A stretch of DNA of 64,000 nucleotides from contig NC_080579.1 in assembly GCF_029962835.1 (NCBI RefSeq), forward strand, positions 82,229,959 to 82,293,958. The letters are read 5' to 3'. Numbering within the stretch: the first letter of the stretch is position 1; the number at the start of each line of letters is the position of its first letter. A program made the translations under genes and the position numbers. The DNA is from Magnolia sinica (Eukaryota > Streptophyta > Magnoliopsida > Magnoliales > Magnoliaceae). The notes beneath the pieces are model-generated. The model did no database searches and had not been told where the DNA came from. It saw only the letters and a list, made by a program, of their open reading frames with translations. Shown one piece after another: positions 44,248 to 57,484 of this stretch.

Positions 44248-47200
44248 AAATAATCTAAAAATTAGGACAGGCTAAAGCACGTTTGGAACGATGTCCTTAA
44301 AGCGTTATTTGGCCCCCTACTCAAGTAAATTGAGTGTGTTGAAAGGTTATAGGCAAATTGCTTCTAGGATATGATGAGCCTAGTATGGATCTACGTTCAG
44401 CAAATACGAAGACATACTAATGGAATTCTGTTACACAATTTCTGGCAGAAAAATAAAAGGAAAAATCCCAGAAAAAGAAGAAGAAGAAATGTGAATTAAA
44501 CCACTACACTGGTCTATTCTTCAGGTAACAGTTTAGATGAACCGTTCTAAACAACACTGCTGGTCTGATCTTCAGGCAATGGTTTAGATGAACCTTACTG
44601 TCTTGTTAGAATTTCTAGTCTATTGGAGTGGCTATGGTTCATATGAATCTGCTAGAGTGAGTTATGATAGATTGGAAACTCATCCAGGCCTAGTTTATAT
44701 AAGCAATGGTAGCTGGAAGTTATGGTCCAGGGAAATAAATCCATTTGACCGTTTTCTAGCTATTGGAGAAACTAGTCATTATTAGCAGTTTCTAGCTATT
44801 ATGCATGTAGTGCAATGGTTACTGCATGCAGCTGTTTCTGACCGTTGTGAGACACTGGCTGGCTGTTTCTAGTTGTTGGGCTAGCCACATGCAGCAGTTT
44901 CTGCATGGTCAGCACTTAAGTTCATGAGTAGTTACACTTCCCCGCAACACCTCTTTTTCGGCCTCTATATATTGTAAGGGACCTGATTCAGTCCTCTAAA
45001 CTTCCAGCCAGCCATTCGCTTTAGCTCTCTGTCACACTCGTCTCACGTCGGTTCGCGTAAGGTCGCGAAGGACCGACCCTTTACTACATGATGAGGACGT
45101 GCGAAGTGCAAAGTGCACCACTAGTGCCTCTACAGCCACACAACCTCACATGCCCATGCCCTCACCCTGAGCTTGTAAATAAGCCCATGCCGATGATTGA
45201 GACCAAGACCGAGCCCGAGCCTGTGCCTCAGGGTGTGCGCGGGTGTTCCAGTGCCTCGTTCTGGAACGCACAAGCATGATTCTCTTTAGACTAGGTGGGT
45301 AAACATGACAATACTCCACCATTCTCATATATACACAAAATTCATCTTTTCTTGTTCCAATGTGGGACTATTCCTAAAACACTAAAATGGTTTTTTTGTA
45401 AACCATTTTATAAAATATATAAAATATATTTTTTATTTAAAATATATTAAAATTAATATATTACAACAATCCCCCACTTGATTTTAAAATATATTTTTCA
45501 AAAAAAATAAATTCTGCCAGAATAAAAACAGCTTATATGCATAAAGAAAAATATCTTTCGATTTGAATCTTCCCTTAGTAATAAAGCCAGAGAAACCATA
45601 CATATATTTATTGTGTTTTTTAGAGTTCCCACAATTTTACTCAGCACAATTAATGACCATGTGCTTATCCTATTTCTTGAATAATCCTAAAAGAAAACTC
45701 TAACTCTCATGAGAGACGGCACCATCTCTACATTCACAGAGGTGAAATCCTTCCAATGTCTTCATTACTTTAAGACACTTGTCCTTTAGACTGGATTTCA
45801 TTAAAAGTGATATAACTCAACCTTTTTTCATAACACTCAACACTTATCTATTATGGATGAGGTCGTAAATAATTTAGTGCTAAACATTTTCCACATATCA
45901 GTAACTTATTTTTACCCTTTAAACCCGAAATTAGAGATTTTCTGATTTTAGGTTAGGTTACCATTACTAGTGGAACTTTGGTTGAAAGGTTTCAACCCTA
46001 TCCCTATAGATATTGCTTTTACTACCTCTCTCGATAGAGGTTTAGTAAAAGGGTTTGTTAAGTTATTGCTTGATTTCATATAGAAAATAACAATGATTCC
46101 ATCTTGACTCAATTGTCTGACATAATCATGTCGAAGACTTATATGTCTAGATTTACCATTATAGGTGCCGCTATAGGTTCTAACTAATGTGGCTTCACTA
46201 TCACAATGTAGTGACATTGCAGATATATGCTTTATACAAAAAGGAATTTTTAATAAAAAATCTCTTAACCACTCAGCCTCTTTGCCTGTTGCAACTAGGG
46301 CTATAAATTCAGATTCCATAGTCAAGTGCATTATGTAGGTCTATTTCTTAGATCCCCAAGATACAGCTGCATCTCCTAGGGTGAATACCCATCCTGTAGT
46401 AGACTTGTTGTCCCTTACACTTGATATCCAGTTCGCATCAGTATATCCTTCCAATACGGAAAGAAATTCTGAATAAAATAATCTTAAGTCTTTGGTTGCT
46501 TTTAAGTAGCCAAGGACTTTACTGATTGCATTCTAGTGTTCAGCACTGGGGTTACTAATAAACCTATTAAGTTTACTCGTAGCATATGCGATATCAGGTT
46601 TAATGCATTGCATAACATACATAAGACTCCCTATAGCACTCGCATATTCCAATTGTGTAACTGTTCTTTCATTATTCTCCTTTAGCTTGATACTTAGATC
46701 AAATGGAGGTTTTTCTTCTTTTATATTTAGATGGTTAAACTTATTTAGTATTTTCTCAATACAATGAGATTAACACAAAATATAACCCCCATAATATTTT
46801 TTTAACTTTGATATCTAGGATGGCATCTACTTGTCTAAAATCCTTCATTTTAAATACGAAGTCACACCTTCCATTTTTTTTTACTAATTATTAATATGTC
46901 ATCAACATACAGACAAATAATAATTATATAGTTACTATCTACTTTAAAATATATGTATTTATTAGATACATTATGCATAAAACCATGAGATAGTATTTTA
47001 GAATCAAACTTCCCATGTCATTGTTTTGGTGCTTGTTTTAATCCATACAAAGATTTGATTAATCTACATACTTTATTTTCATTTCTTGGTAGAACAAATC
47101 TTTTGGTTGTTCCATGTATACCTTCTCATTAAGGTCACCATTTAGAAATGCGGTCTTTACATCCATTTGGTGGATGTGAAGATGATGTATGGAAGTTAGT

Positions 47201-49900
47201 GCAAATAATATCCTAATGGATGTTATCCTAACTATAAGAAAATATGTATAAAATAATCTATCCCTTCTTTTTATCTAAAACCCTCAACTATTAATCGAGC
47301 ATTAAAGGTTTAGATAGTCCCATAAGTGTGAAATTCTTCCTAAATACCCACTTGCAACGTATGGGTCTAGAACTTAGAGCTAAGTTTACTAGTTCCCATG
47401 TTTGTGATATTATAGATTATATTTCATCATTAATAGTTTTTTTCCAGAAAGCTGAGTCTACAGAGGATACAATTTCTTTATATGTTTTAGGATTATCTTT
47501 TATGGTCATTACTATAGGTATTTTTTATTTAACATTTTCTTTAGCTCTTTCTACAGGATGGAAAAAGATGCACTAAGAGTCTACATAGTCATCATCTAGA
47601 CTCTTTCCTATTCTTTTCCTTTGACTCCTACGACGTTCAATAGGAGCTTCCATTACTTGTGGAGCCGTACTCTCTGGTTCTCTATCAGGAGTTTGGAATT
47701 TATTATCCTTAGACTCTAACGATAATGAGTTCTTAAAGAACTCAACGTCTCTTGATTCTATTATGGTATTAGACTATAGATTTAGAAGTCTATAAGCTTT
47801 ACTATTTTGTGCATGCCATATGAAGGTGCACTTAATAGCTCTAGGTCTTAATTTAGTTCTTTTTTTATCAGGAGTTCTGTAATATGGAAGACACCCCTAT
47901 ACTTTAAGATATCCTACGTTAGGTTTTTTAGCTTTCCATGTTTCATATGGTGATATTTTATATTTCTTAGATATAATTCTATTTAATATATGACACGCTG
48001 CAAGCAGTTCCTCACTCCATAGATTGAGTGACAACTTTGCTCGTATTAGCATTGAGTTGACCATATCTACTAATGTTTTATTTTTTATTTCTGTTATTCC
48101 ATTTTACTGAAGTGTGTATGGCGCAGTACATTGATATATTAGTTCATGTTCTTCACAGAAGTTATTGAATTCATTAAAGAAGTATTCTCCTCCTTTATTG
48201 CTACAGAGAATTTTTATCTTCTTGTTTAGTTAATTTTTTACTTCTACTTTATATACCTTAAACATGTTTAATGTTTCATCTTTGCTCTTTAACAAGTACA
48301 CATACACATATCTAGAGCAATCATCAATAAAAGTTATAAAGTACCTTTTACCTCCACAAGTAACAATGCCGTTTAACCCATAGATATCACTGTGCACAAG
48401 AATTAATACTGGAGACGATTTCTTGACACTTGGAAAAGGTTTTTTTGTCATTTTGGATTGTATGAACACTTCACATTTATCAATTTCATTTTCTATGTAT
48501 GAGATTAAACTATTCTTAGCCATGAACTTTAAGATACTATACCCTATATGGGTTAGTCTATCATGTCATAGTCCAACGAATTCAACCATATATGCAGAAG
48601 TGCTACTTTAATTCGGAAAAAACTTGACCATACCGTTACAAGCATATTCATTTCCAACAAAATTCACATTCTTTGATAGAATCAGTTTTCCTGATTCATA
48701 CACTACCCTTATTCCTGATTTGCCCAGAAGATCCTTAGAAACTAGGTTTCGCCTCCTATCTGGGATGTGCAGAATGTTTGTCAGAATCACTTTCTTCCAA
48801 GAGGTGAATATCAGTTCGATGGTTCCTTTGCCGACAACTTTCTATCGGACTTCATTACCCATTTGAAATACTTGACCATCGGTCAATTCCTCATAGGTTT
48901 TGAAGGCTGATTTGTCGTAGCACACATGTATGGTAGCAGCAGTATCGTACCACCAACTAGGAACCTTTCCTTGGATGGTATTCACCTCAATGATCATCAC
49001 CACAATATTGCCTTCTTCTACTGCACTTGCTTCTTTTTTAGATTTGCAATATCGGTAGACTCAAGCATAGTGCCCATTTTTCCCACAGACATGGCATGAG
49101 CCTTTGAACTTTCCATTCTTCTTTTGGGTGTTTTTTTTTTAATTTCCCTTTATTGGGTTTCAGAGAATCGTGCTTCTCGGGATTCTTGTAGTTTGTATTT
49201 TTTATTGCCTGTACTTTGGACGAGGAATTCCCGTTATCATTCTTTTATCGCAGTTGTGAGATTCTTCCTCAATTCTGAGATGTTTCTAGATTTGTTCCAG
49301 TGCGTGGTCCTCAGTCTTATGCATCAACTTCTTTCTATAGTCTTTCCACATCAGGGGCAATTTAGTGATAATAGCCCCAACTTGGAATGATTTAGGAAGA
49401 TCAATCTTATTAGCTTTGATTTTGTTTACTATTAGTTGCAGTTCTTGAATTTGGGTTAGCTGCGGTTTGTTATCTACCATGTTATAATCGAAGTACCTGA
49501 CAATCAGGAACTTATTGGTACCTTCTTCTTCAGCCTTATATTTGAACCTCAGAGCAGTCCATATTTATTTTGCTAATGATGTTTATGTTTATAGATCATA
49601 CAGACGGTCGGAGAGCGCATTCAGAATGTGTCCACGTCACAGGAGTTCGTCTTTAGCTCGTTTAGTGCACCAGCAACCTGTTCAAGTGTGTCATTTTTAG
49701 ATGCTTCAGGCAACGACTGCAAATTTGGATATAAGATGTAAAACATCTTCATCTCCGTCAGAAGAAACTTGAGTTTGTCTTGCCATTTAGTAAAATTGGT
49801 TCCATCGAACCGATCAAGACGAATCAAGTCTTAATTCATCAACTTGATATATAGATGATACACTATCGGCTTCCATTAAAAAAAAATAACGCTTTAAGAT

Positions 49901-51104
49901 TGTTGAGAAATTATACAGAAATAATATTTTCTATAAAATATGGAAATCGAAAAACCAAAATAATATGGAAATTAGGACAGGCTGAAGCACGTTTGGAATG
50001 CTGTCCTTAAAGTGTTATTTGCCTCTACTCAAGTAAATTGAGTGTGCTGAAAGGTTACAGGCAAATTGCTTCTAGGATACGACAAGCCTGGTGTGGATCT
50101 GCATTAAGCAAACATGAAGACCCACTAATGTAACTCTATTATAAAATTTCTGGCAGAGAAATAAAAGAAAAAATCCCAGAAAAAGAAGAATAAGAAATGT
50201 GAATTAGACCACTGCGCTGGTCTTTTCTTCAGCTGACAGTTTAGATGAACTACTCTAGACCCCACTGTTAGTATGATCTTTGGGCAATGGTTCATATGAA
50301 CATTACTATCTTGTTGGAATTTCTAATCTATTGGAGTGGCTATGGTTCATATGAATCTGCTAAAGTGAGTTGTGATGGATTGGAAACCCATCCAGGCCCA
50401 GCTTATATAGGCAATGGTGGTTGGGAGCTATGGTCCAGGGAAATAAATCCAATTGACTTTTTCTAGCTGTTGGAGATATTGATAGTTTCTAGCTGTTATA
50501 CATGTAGTGTAATGGCTACTGCATGCAACTGCTTTTGACTGCTGTGAGACACTGGCTAGCCATTTCTAACTGTTGGGCTAGCCACATGCAGCAGTTTCTG
50601 CATGGTCAACAATCAAGTGCATGAGCTGTTATAACTCCCTACAACAACTCTTTTTTAACCTATATATATTCTAAGGGACCTCATTCGGTCCTCTAGACTT
50701 TTAGCAAGCCATCTATCTTTGCTATCTATCGCACTCGTCTTGCACCGATTCGCGTAAGGTCGCAAAGGACCGACCCTCCGCAACACGATGTAGACGTGCG
50801 AAGTGCAAAGTACACCACTAGCACCTCTATAGTTACACTGCCTCACATGCCCATGCCCTCACACCGAGCCTGTGCGTGAGCATGGGCGCCAGTCGCAAGC
50901 TCGATTCTCCTCGAACTAGGTGGGTAAACATTACAATACTCCACCATTCTCATATATACACAAAATTCTTCTTCTCTTTTTTTAATGTGGGACTATTCCC
51001 AAAACACTAAAAATGACTTTTTTGCAAACCACTTTATAAAATATATATATATATATATAATATATTTTTTATTTAAAATATATTAAAATCAATATATTAC
51101 AACA
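49901..51104 (-). repeat. Right LTR (5' LTR) of the copia element
   Basis: 1.2 kb, matching the joined left LTR (41077-41138 plus 44253-45468); a (TA)n run lies near 51043-51060. Confidence 0.9.
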
Positions 51105-51890
51105 ATATTCTGTTGATATGATGGGTCCCATAGATTTATGATCAAAATTGTTAGCATGCATGATGGCTTTTTTTTTCTTTTTTTTTTCTTTTTTGTTTTC
51201 TTCATATGTTTAGAAATCAAAAGCTCAAAGCTCTTTTAAATTGTTTTAGTCTCTTCAATATATTCCATCTTGATTTTTTATTTTCCTTCATAAGTTCTTT
51301 TTTTCAGTCTCTTAAATGTATTCAATCTTGAATTAAGTTGAAGGTGATTGAAACTGTAGCTCTAATTGGGTTTTGCCATAGTTCAAAAACTCAAAGGCTC
51401 AACTTGACTTGAAGTGTACTGAGTTGAGTCAAGTTGAGTAAATCTAGTGAGATTTTTCAAGCTATTTTCTGTATTTTTCAACAATATTTAATATTTAGGA
51501 TTTTTTGTAATTTCATCAAATTATTTACAATGATTCAAGCCTTTTACTAGCATTGTTAACTCTAGTTTCGTTTTCTTTTCTAGGTCTTTATTGAGTCATG
51601 ATGAAATTGAATTTTTTTTGGAGTCTTAATGAAATCTGATGAGTTGAGTCGACTCGGACAAGTTAGGTTGATTTATTTTTTTAGATAGTTTCTTAGTTTT
51701 GTTTGGTTGCACTAAATATCATGAAATTTCATGATATTTCGTGATTAGTCAGCTTAATTTTGTGCCAAAAAAAAAAAATCATGAATATTTTATGCATCTA
51801 AACACACCCTAAACTAAATGGGGGATTCATGGGAAATATATACACTGGACTAAGCCATCCTATTAGTTAGATTGCCTGGCCTACTGATGT
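51105..51890 (+). pseudogene. Continuation of the OMT intron (broken copy)
   Basis: ctgttgatatgatgggtccca and everything to about 51890 match 62788-63590 of the intact copy, including the tttttctttt run, the gagttgagtcaagttgag motif and the catgaaatttcatgatatttcg segment. No OMT exon 2 (expected near VEHVGGDMF) is found to the right before the next repeats. The duplicate probably ends within this intron or exon 2 was lost. Confidence 0.75.
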
Positions 51891-52570
51891 AAGGAGGGAT
51901 GTGATGAGGTCGATCACCAATTTTCCTCAGGGGGATATCTACTCCAAATCCACGAAGTTCTCTGGACTTGTCATAGAGTTTCCTCGAATCCATGAGGGAT
52001 AAAAGTAGAAATAATTTCTAATAAATTGATTGATAATAAAAATTGAAATTATAATCCTTCAAATAATAAGCTCAAACCTATGATAGAGTTTTAGACTCTA
52101 ACTCTAACTCAAACACCCTAAAAATGTGACTTATTATAAATAGTAAACTTAATATTTATACACGGTCTCCATTCCTACTGGACTTCATAGTTTCTGGCCA
52201 AAAATGGTAAGTGTCCAATTTGGCTAAATTATGTTATTCTCATAACTTTTCTATGCCCTTCTTATGTTGGGAACGACTCCTACTACTCAAAGGATCAAAA
52301 TTTATACTCTAAATTAAAACTTACTATTTATAGTAAAATTGAAATTAAAGGGGACTTTTGATCGTCGATATGATGAAATCTCGCAAATCCGACGTGGGCA
52401 ACGAGCATAGTGGGTTGGTTGGCTAACATAGCTTCTCCTACCCAAAATCATATATGAAATGTCAAAAAACTCATCTTGGTTTGTGAGATATGACTGTTTT
52501 AAGGTTCTGATGATGTGGATCACTTCTAACTCCAATTTGGCCTTCCTGATCACTTTCAACGATGGATAAT
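51890..52570 (+). repeat. Dispersed repeat, copy 1
   Basis: Begins near ctgatgtaaggagggatgtg and contains gaaataatttctaataaatt, cctaaaaatgtgacttatta, atagtaaacttaatatttat and gggacttttgatcgtcgat. The same text occurs inverted at 59810-60590 and again at 63590-64000. It is shared by both OMT duplicates, so it may belong to the intron. It holds no coding sequence; the family is not identified. Confidence 0.75.
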
Positions 52571-52579
52571 GTTAGAACC

Positions 52580-54080
52580 GTAAAATATATTTACCAAGTA
52601 TAGTCCACTTGAGCATTAGATCTACCTTATTTTTTAGGGTCATAACCTAAATATTGATATGAAAAAAATAGATGGATAGTGTGGATTTTTCGCAAACACC
52701 ATGGTGAGCCTTGCGTAGCTCACTACCTAAGGAAGTGGAGTGGAGTAGGTGTGACCTTGGCATTGGCAACACAATACAACCCTAATGGTGGAGCCCACCT
52801 TAATGCATGTATTGTATATCCACACCGTCTAACCTTTTGATAACGCCACACATAACTGGATGAAGCAAAAGACAAATACAAGCTTGATCCAAAATTTTTA
52901 TGGCCCACAAGAAAGTTTTAATTGTCAAACACTATTGTAATTTCTTGTGTTTAGGTCCATCTAAGATTTGGATCTCCTTAATTTTTTAGGCATGCCCTAA
53001 AATGATCTAGAAATTGGTATGGACAGTGTGAATATACAATACATACATCAAGGTGGGCCCCAAGGTTAAGGCAACATAGTATGCGGTGAGACCGGGGTTG
53101 CACCTAATCTACTCTCTCCCATTGGGTGGTGAGACCCGAGCGTAGGGCCCACCTTGATGTGTTCAGCATATATCCATGTTGTCCATCTATTTTTACAGTT
53201 TGTTTTAGGATATTGTCCCCAAAATGAATCAGATACAAGTTTTAGTTGTACCACACCACTGAAAGTAGTGGTCATTGAACACTCACCATTAAAAACTTTC
53301 TAGCGTCCACCATAGTTTTTATTGAACATCCAACCTGTTGAGAAGGTCGCACAAACATGGATGAAAAGAGAAAAACAAATATCAGCTTAGATCAAAACTT
53401 ACTTGGCCCATAAAAGGTTTTTAATGGTCAATAACCATTATTTCTTGTGGTGTGGTTGACCTGAAATTTTGATTCTAGTTCAATTTTGGGACCATAGGTG
53501 ATAATAAGTTGTAAAAACATATGAATAGTGTGGATATGCAATACATACATTGAGGTGGGCCCCTGCGGTTAAGGTCTCACCCACATGGGGACTGGTGCAG
53601 ATTGGGTACTACCCCCACCAGGACGTAGCTAGCGATAGATAGTCCTAACAGGGACTTTGTGTCCATTCATTTTGAGAACTAGATTTAGGGCATGATCCCA
53701 AAAAGGAGGCAAATTGAAGGCCCAAGTGGACCACGCCACAAGAAGCACCAGAGATAATGATGCCCACTATTGAAACATTCCTAGGGAAAACAATGATGTT
53801 TATTTGCCATCCAACTAGTCCATGCACTCAAAAAGTCTTGGATGAAGGGAAAACATAAATATCAACTTGATCCAAAGCTTCTATGGCCCCCAAGATTATT
53901 TATTTTATTTTATTTTATTTTATTATGGTAGGCACTTAATCCCGACTATTTCCTATGGTGTGGTCCACTTGAGATTTGGATCTGCCTAAGTTCTAGTATA
54001 ACAAATGAGCTAAAAATACAGATGGATGGTATGGATATACAATTGGTACATTAAGGTAGGCCTCACATTAAGGGCACCCA
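52580..54080. repeat. Three consecutive GGGCCCACC-type palindromic repeats
   Basis: Copies at about 52785-53075, 53140-53565 and 53660-54075. Each has mirrored ends (gcccacctt.atg.atgt and acatca.ggtgggcc) and the core order ccacaccgtc, gatcattt or equivalent, aagtggaccacacc, ggatcaa.ctt, aatgg.gg.caataaac, ggtgtggtccacttgag, tggatggac.gtg. No genes. Confidence 0.75.
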
Positions 54081-54989
54081 ATATACCAATCCATTCCCCT
54101 CTATTGCGAGAGCCGGGAGAAATTACAATTGGTTGATTTGACTTTTGAATGACATATTTGACCCTAGTGCACGTAGGGCCCATCGTGATATTTAGCAGAA
54201 ATCCACTCTATCCATCCATTTGGATTGCATAAGTAGGCATCTCACCTAGGTTAAGCAGGTCGATCTATATAGTGTCTAAACTTGTGTTCAAGCCCATAGA
54301 AAAATCCAAGCCTAGAAGACCTAAATCCAAGCCCATATAGTCATGAATATAAGGCAACACTAAAACCAAAAGTTCAAAGTAGTATTGAGGGTCAACAAGA
54401 GCTCCCAGTCAAAATTGGAGCAACCCACGAAGTGGGCATTTGAGCTGCTTACCACATGGACGAGAGCTTGCACATTATTACTTTCGAGTGTGAATAGTTC
54501 TCTGATCTTAAAAACTTAAAAATCAATGAGCTTGCGTAGTCCTGCACTTTTCTCTTATTAGCTCAAATAGTGTAAGGGAAGTAAATGACAGATTTTTTAA
54601 AACAAGCCTTTGGGGTCTTTGGCTATTAATCCGAACAGGAAGTTAAAAACCTCAAAGGAGCATCTGGAATTCCATATGGGGAATCCCCCCAACACTATTT
54701 GTGCTCGTAAGAGATAGAGAGGTACAATATTTTGCAAGCGCTCATTGATCTTATAGTTTATAAGATTGAAGAGGGCTTCACACTTGAAAAGAGTTTAGTG
54801 TTGTTATCTATGGAAAAGAGATGAATTACAAGTAGAGCTACTTATCATAAATTATGATAAGTAGCTCATGTCTCTATAGTTCATCTTTCCTTTTACCTCT
54901 TAACACAAACCACCTTAGGTCTACTGGCAAATGTATCCTTTTTAGAGTACATGTATCCCATCGCACCCATCATCCATCACTCTTACATC

Positions 54990-54990
<1 letters not shown>
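54081..54990. other. No recognised feature
   Basis: Unique-looking, moderately AT-rich sequence with no supported frame, RNA or repeat that I can match inside the window. Confidence 0.4.

Positions 54991-54991
<1 letters not shown>

Positions 54992-55031
<40 letters not shown>
54992..55031 (+). repeat. (CT)n microsatellite
   Basis: About 20 CT units; the SLSLSL frame over it is an artefact. Confidence 0.95.
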
Positions 55032-55033
<2 letters not shown>

Positions 55034-55339
55034 GTCCATCTCCCAAGCAACTCCCAAGGAGAGGATGTCCAAGCTTCCCATGGAGAAGTTATGGTGTGGC
55101 CCACTTCCTACCCCCCAATCCTAATCTTCCATCTCCACCCTCCGATCTCCATCATCCTAAATCAAAATCGAAGCTTAGGAGCTAAGGAGTCCATCGAGCC
55201 TAGAAGAAACGGAATTAGTGGGTGTTTAGTGATTTTGATTTAGGGTCCACATGATTTGGGACCCATTTTGATGTATGTATTGTATTTATATGGCCCACCT
55301 AGGAAGGGCTCATAGTGGCGGACCCCCTCCCCTCCATCA

Positions 55340-55342
<3 letters not shown>

Positions 55343-55398
<56 letters not shown>

Positions 55399-55420
55399 TC
55401 TCCCTCTCTCTCTCTCTCCC
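55343..55420 (+). repeat. (CT)n microsatellite, about 78 bp
   Basis: CT units with a few CCCTCT interruptions near the right end. Confidence 0.95.
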
Positions 55421-55740
55421 CCATTTTTATGGCCCGCCATGATGAATGTATTTTATTCACGTCATTGTCCATCCAGGGGCCCACCTTGCTACCCATTTCT
55501 GGGTGGGCCCGGACGAAGAGACAACACAAATATCAGCCTGCTCCAAGGCTAGTGGGCCATGCTGGCATGGACCCACCTTGATGATGAGATGATCGACACC
55601 GTCCGTTCAGGCAGGACGGTGGCTCCCAGCAACACCAAGTTGTTGTATTAATGCAGTAAGTTCGGTGGTCGAACCATGACGTATGGTTATATCCATAACC
55701 ATCCATCCGATTGAGTATGTGGACCCCACTGTAATACATG

Positions 55741-55741
<1 letters not shown>

Positions 55742-55785
<44 letters not shown>
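55742..55785 (+). repeat. (AT)n microsatellite
   Basis: About 22 uninterrupted AT units. Confidence 0.95.
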
Positions 55786-55788
<3 letters not shown>

Positions 55789-56020
55789 ACACCATCTAAC
55801 CGTTGGAGATGAGGGCCCACCCCACACGTGTGACACTGTGGGGGTGGGACCCACCTTGATGTAAGTATTTTACATCCACACTGTCCGAATTTGTAAGGTG
55901 GTAGGTGCAACCCACTGTGATTTTTTTAAAATATATTCAAGCCGTCCACCTGTCCAGGTGTGGGACCCACCCACCCATGCCACACGTGTGGGGTGGGACC
56001 CACCTTGATGTATATATTCT

Positions 56021-56400
56021 TTTTTTTCCAAAAACGGCCCAAAGCTACGGACCGACGGCCTCCATATATATCTAAAAGATATACAACCTGAACTATTTCA
56101 GGTAGGGCAACATTACAAAAAGGAGCGGCCTGCCTATCATAAGCTATACATGAGAAAAACCAAAAGAGCTAGCACAATAAAACTCCTAAGGAGGCCTAGG
56201 CTGGGAAGCCTTGTGAGCCACTCGAACATACCCAAGGCCCACTTTGTCAAGGAAAATGTAGCCCCGAAGTTGACGCAGAAGATCTCGAAGATGGAGGAAG
56301 AAGGAGGGTGTTTGGCTCTCACTAGCCATGCGGGCCAGGCCAGGCCGTTGGGCCATTGGTCTCACGACAAATATAGGCGAGCTTCACATTACCTCTCTGC
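56021..56400 (-). mobile_element. Small retroposon or strongly 5'-truncated LINE, 380 bp
   Basis: Perfect 13-bp target duplication atgtatatattct at 56008-56020 and 56401-56413, with a T-run at the left end (poly-A tail of a minus-strand insertion). The minus strand has a 61-codon open stretch ending MYSL at 56137, followed by about 115 bp with ttgtaatgttgcc and ggaggccgtcgg before the A tail, the look of a LINE 3' end. It differs from the 3' ends of both LINEs at 9.6-17.5 kb. No polymerase III boxes are evident, so a truncated LINE is likelier than a SINE. Confidence 0.75.
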
Positions 56401-56699
56401 ATGTATATATTCTGTATTCACACCGTCCTTCTGGACGGTGTGATGTGTGGGCGACCATGATGTATGTTTTTATCCACACCGTCCATCTGGACGGGTGGTG
56501 TGGGGCGCACTGAAATATATGTGTTTTATCTACATCGTCCATAGGATGGTGGGCCCTACCATGGTGTATGTATTTTATCGGCACTGTCCAGCTAGGACGG
56601 GACCCACCTAAGGTATGTTTTTTATGCACACCGTTCATGGTCTGCGGTTCACCATGATATATGTTTTATCCTTGCCGTCCATCAGTTTTCAGGCCCACT

Positions 56700-57350
56700 A
56701 GAGGCATGTGTTTTATCAGGCCCACTTTCTGATTGATTGAGGCCCATTATGACGTATATGAGGCCCTTGTGTGAGGCCTAATGTGTTATATATGAAGCCC
56801 CTGTGATTTGACCCATTTTGATGTTTATAAGGCCCATTGTTGTGGCCCATTGTGACGGACATGAAGCCCATGAGATGCGGCCCATTGTGATGTATATTGG
56901 GCCTGTGTGAGAGGCCCATTGTGATGTATTTGCAGCCCATATATGAGGGCCAATGTGATGTATTTAGGGCCATGGATGTAGCCCAATGTGATGTATTTAT
57001 AGCCCATTTGATGAGGCCCAATATGATGTATATGTGGCCCCATGTGATGCAGCCCATTATGTTGTATTTGAAGGCCAAGTATGAGGCCCATTGTGACTTA
57101 TTTGAGACCCATGAGTGAGGCCCATTGTGATGTATTTGAGGCCCATGAGTGTGGCCCAATGCGACGTATATGAGGTCCTTGTATGAGGCTCATTGTGATA
57201 TGTATTAAGCCCTTGTATTGCGATTCATTAGATGTATGTGAGGCCCATATGATGAGGCCCAATATGATGTATGTGAGGCCCATCGTGATGTATATTAAGG
57301 CCCTTGAGTGGGGCCCATGGTGATGTATGTTAGGCCCTTAAGTGAGGCCA
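56700..57350 (+). repeat. Minisatellite-like tandem array, unit about 35 bp
   Basis: About 17-18 diverged units of the form gaggcccattgtgatgtatttgaggcccatgagt, alternating ggccca with tgatgtat. The phase is kept well enough to leave a 147-codon open frame on the minus strand, which is an artefact of the repeat. The unit shares GGCCCA..TGATGTAT with the surrounding repeat family, suggesting local amplification from one end of it. Confidence 0.85.
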
Positions 57351-57484
57351 TGGGCCCCATTATATGTTAGGCTCTATGTGGGCCACTCCTTGGGAGCAAT
57401 GTTTATTAAATGTCCACATTGATGGGCAATAATGGTTAAATGTCTACATTATGACCTTCCCTTAGACTTTGTTAGGCTCATTCT

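Larger units (their letters stand above)
41077..51104 (-). mobile_element. Ty1/copia LTR retrotransposon in the OMT intron, decayed
   Basis: LTRs lie at 41077-45468 (itself split by a solo LTR, 41139-44247) and 49901-51104, both starting TGTTGAGAAATTA and ending TTACAACA. The flanks (ctatt, atatt) form an imperfect 5-bp duplication. A polypurine tract (AAGTGGGGGAT on the minus strand) follows the left LTR at 45469-45480. The minus-strand interior has the copia order: gag near 49.3-49.83 kb (RLDRFDGTNFTKWQDKLKFL), zinc knuckle near 49.05 kb, integrase near 48.0-48.55 kb (HSDIYGLNGIVTCGG, YFITFIDDCSRYV), reverse transcriptase near 46.4-47.6 kb and RNase H near 45.95-46.35 kb (ESEFIALVATGKEAEWL, HISLRHDYVRQL). 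It has many breaks and is a fossil, much older than the Athila-like element. Confidence 0.92.
55250..56700. repeat. Head-to-tail series of short GGCCCACC..GATGTATG..CCACACCGTCC units
   Basis: Units such as gacccaccttgatgtaagta, tttatccacaccgtccatc and gggcccaccatgatgtatg recur every 50-130 bp, interrupted by (CT)n at 55343-55420, (AT)n at 55742-55785 and a retroposon at 56021-56400. They look like the terminal half of the palindromic family multiplied in one direction. Confidence 0.6.

Noticed and set aside
47328-47576. 82-codon plus-strand frame
   Set aside because: Antisense to the copia pol region, with no domain of its own.
55299-55581. Overlapping frames of SLSLSL and RERERE
   Set aside because: Artefacts of the (CT)n microsatellite.
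56716-57159. 147-codon minus-strand frame with repeating MGxxHGPxxHHNGP text
   Set aside because: A product of the in-phase 35-bp tandem array; no independent sign of coding.
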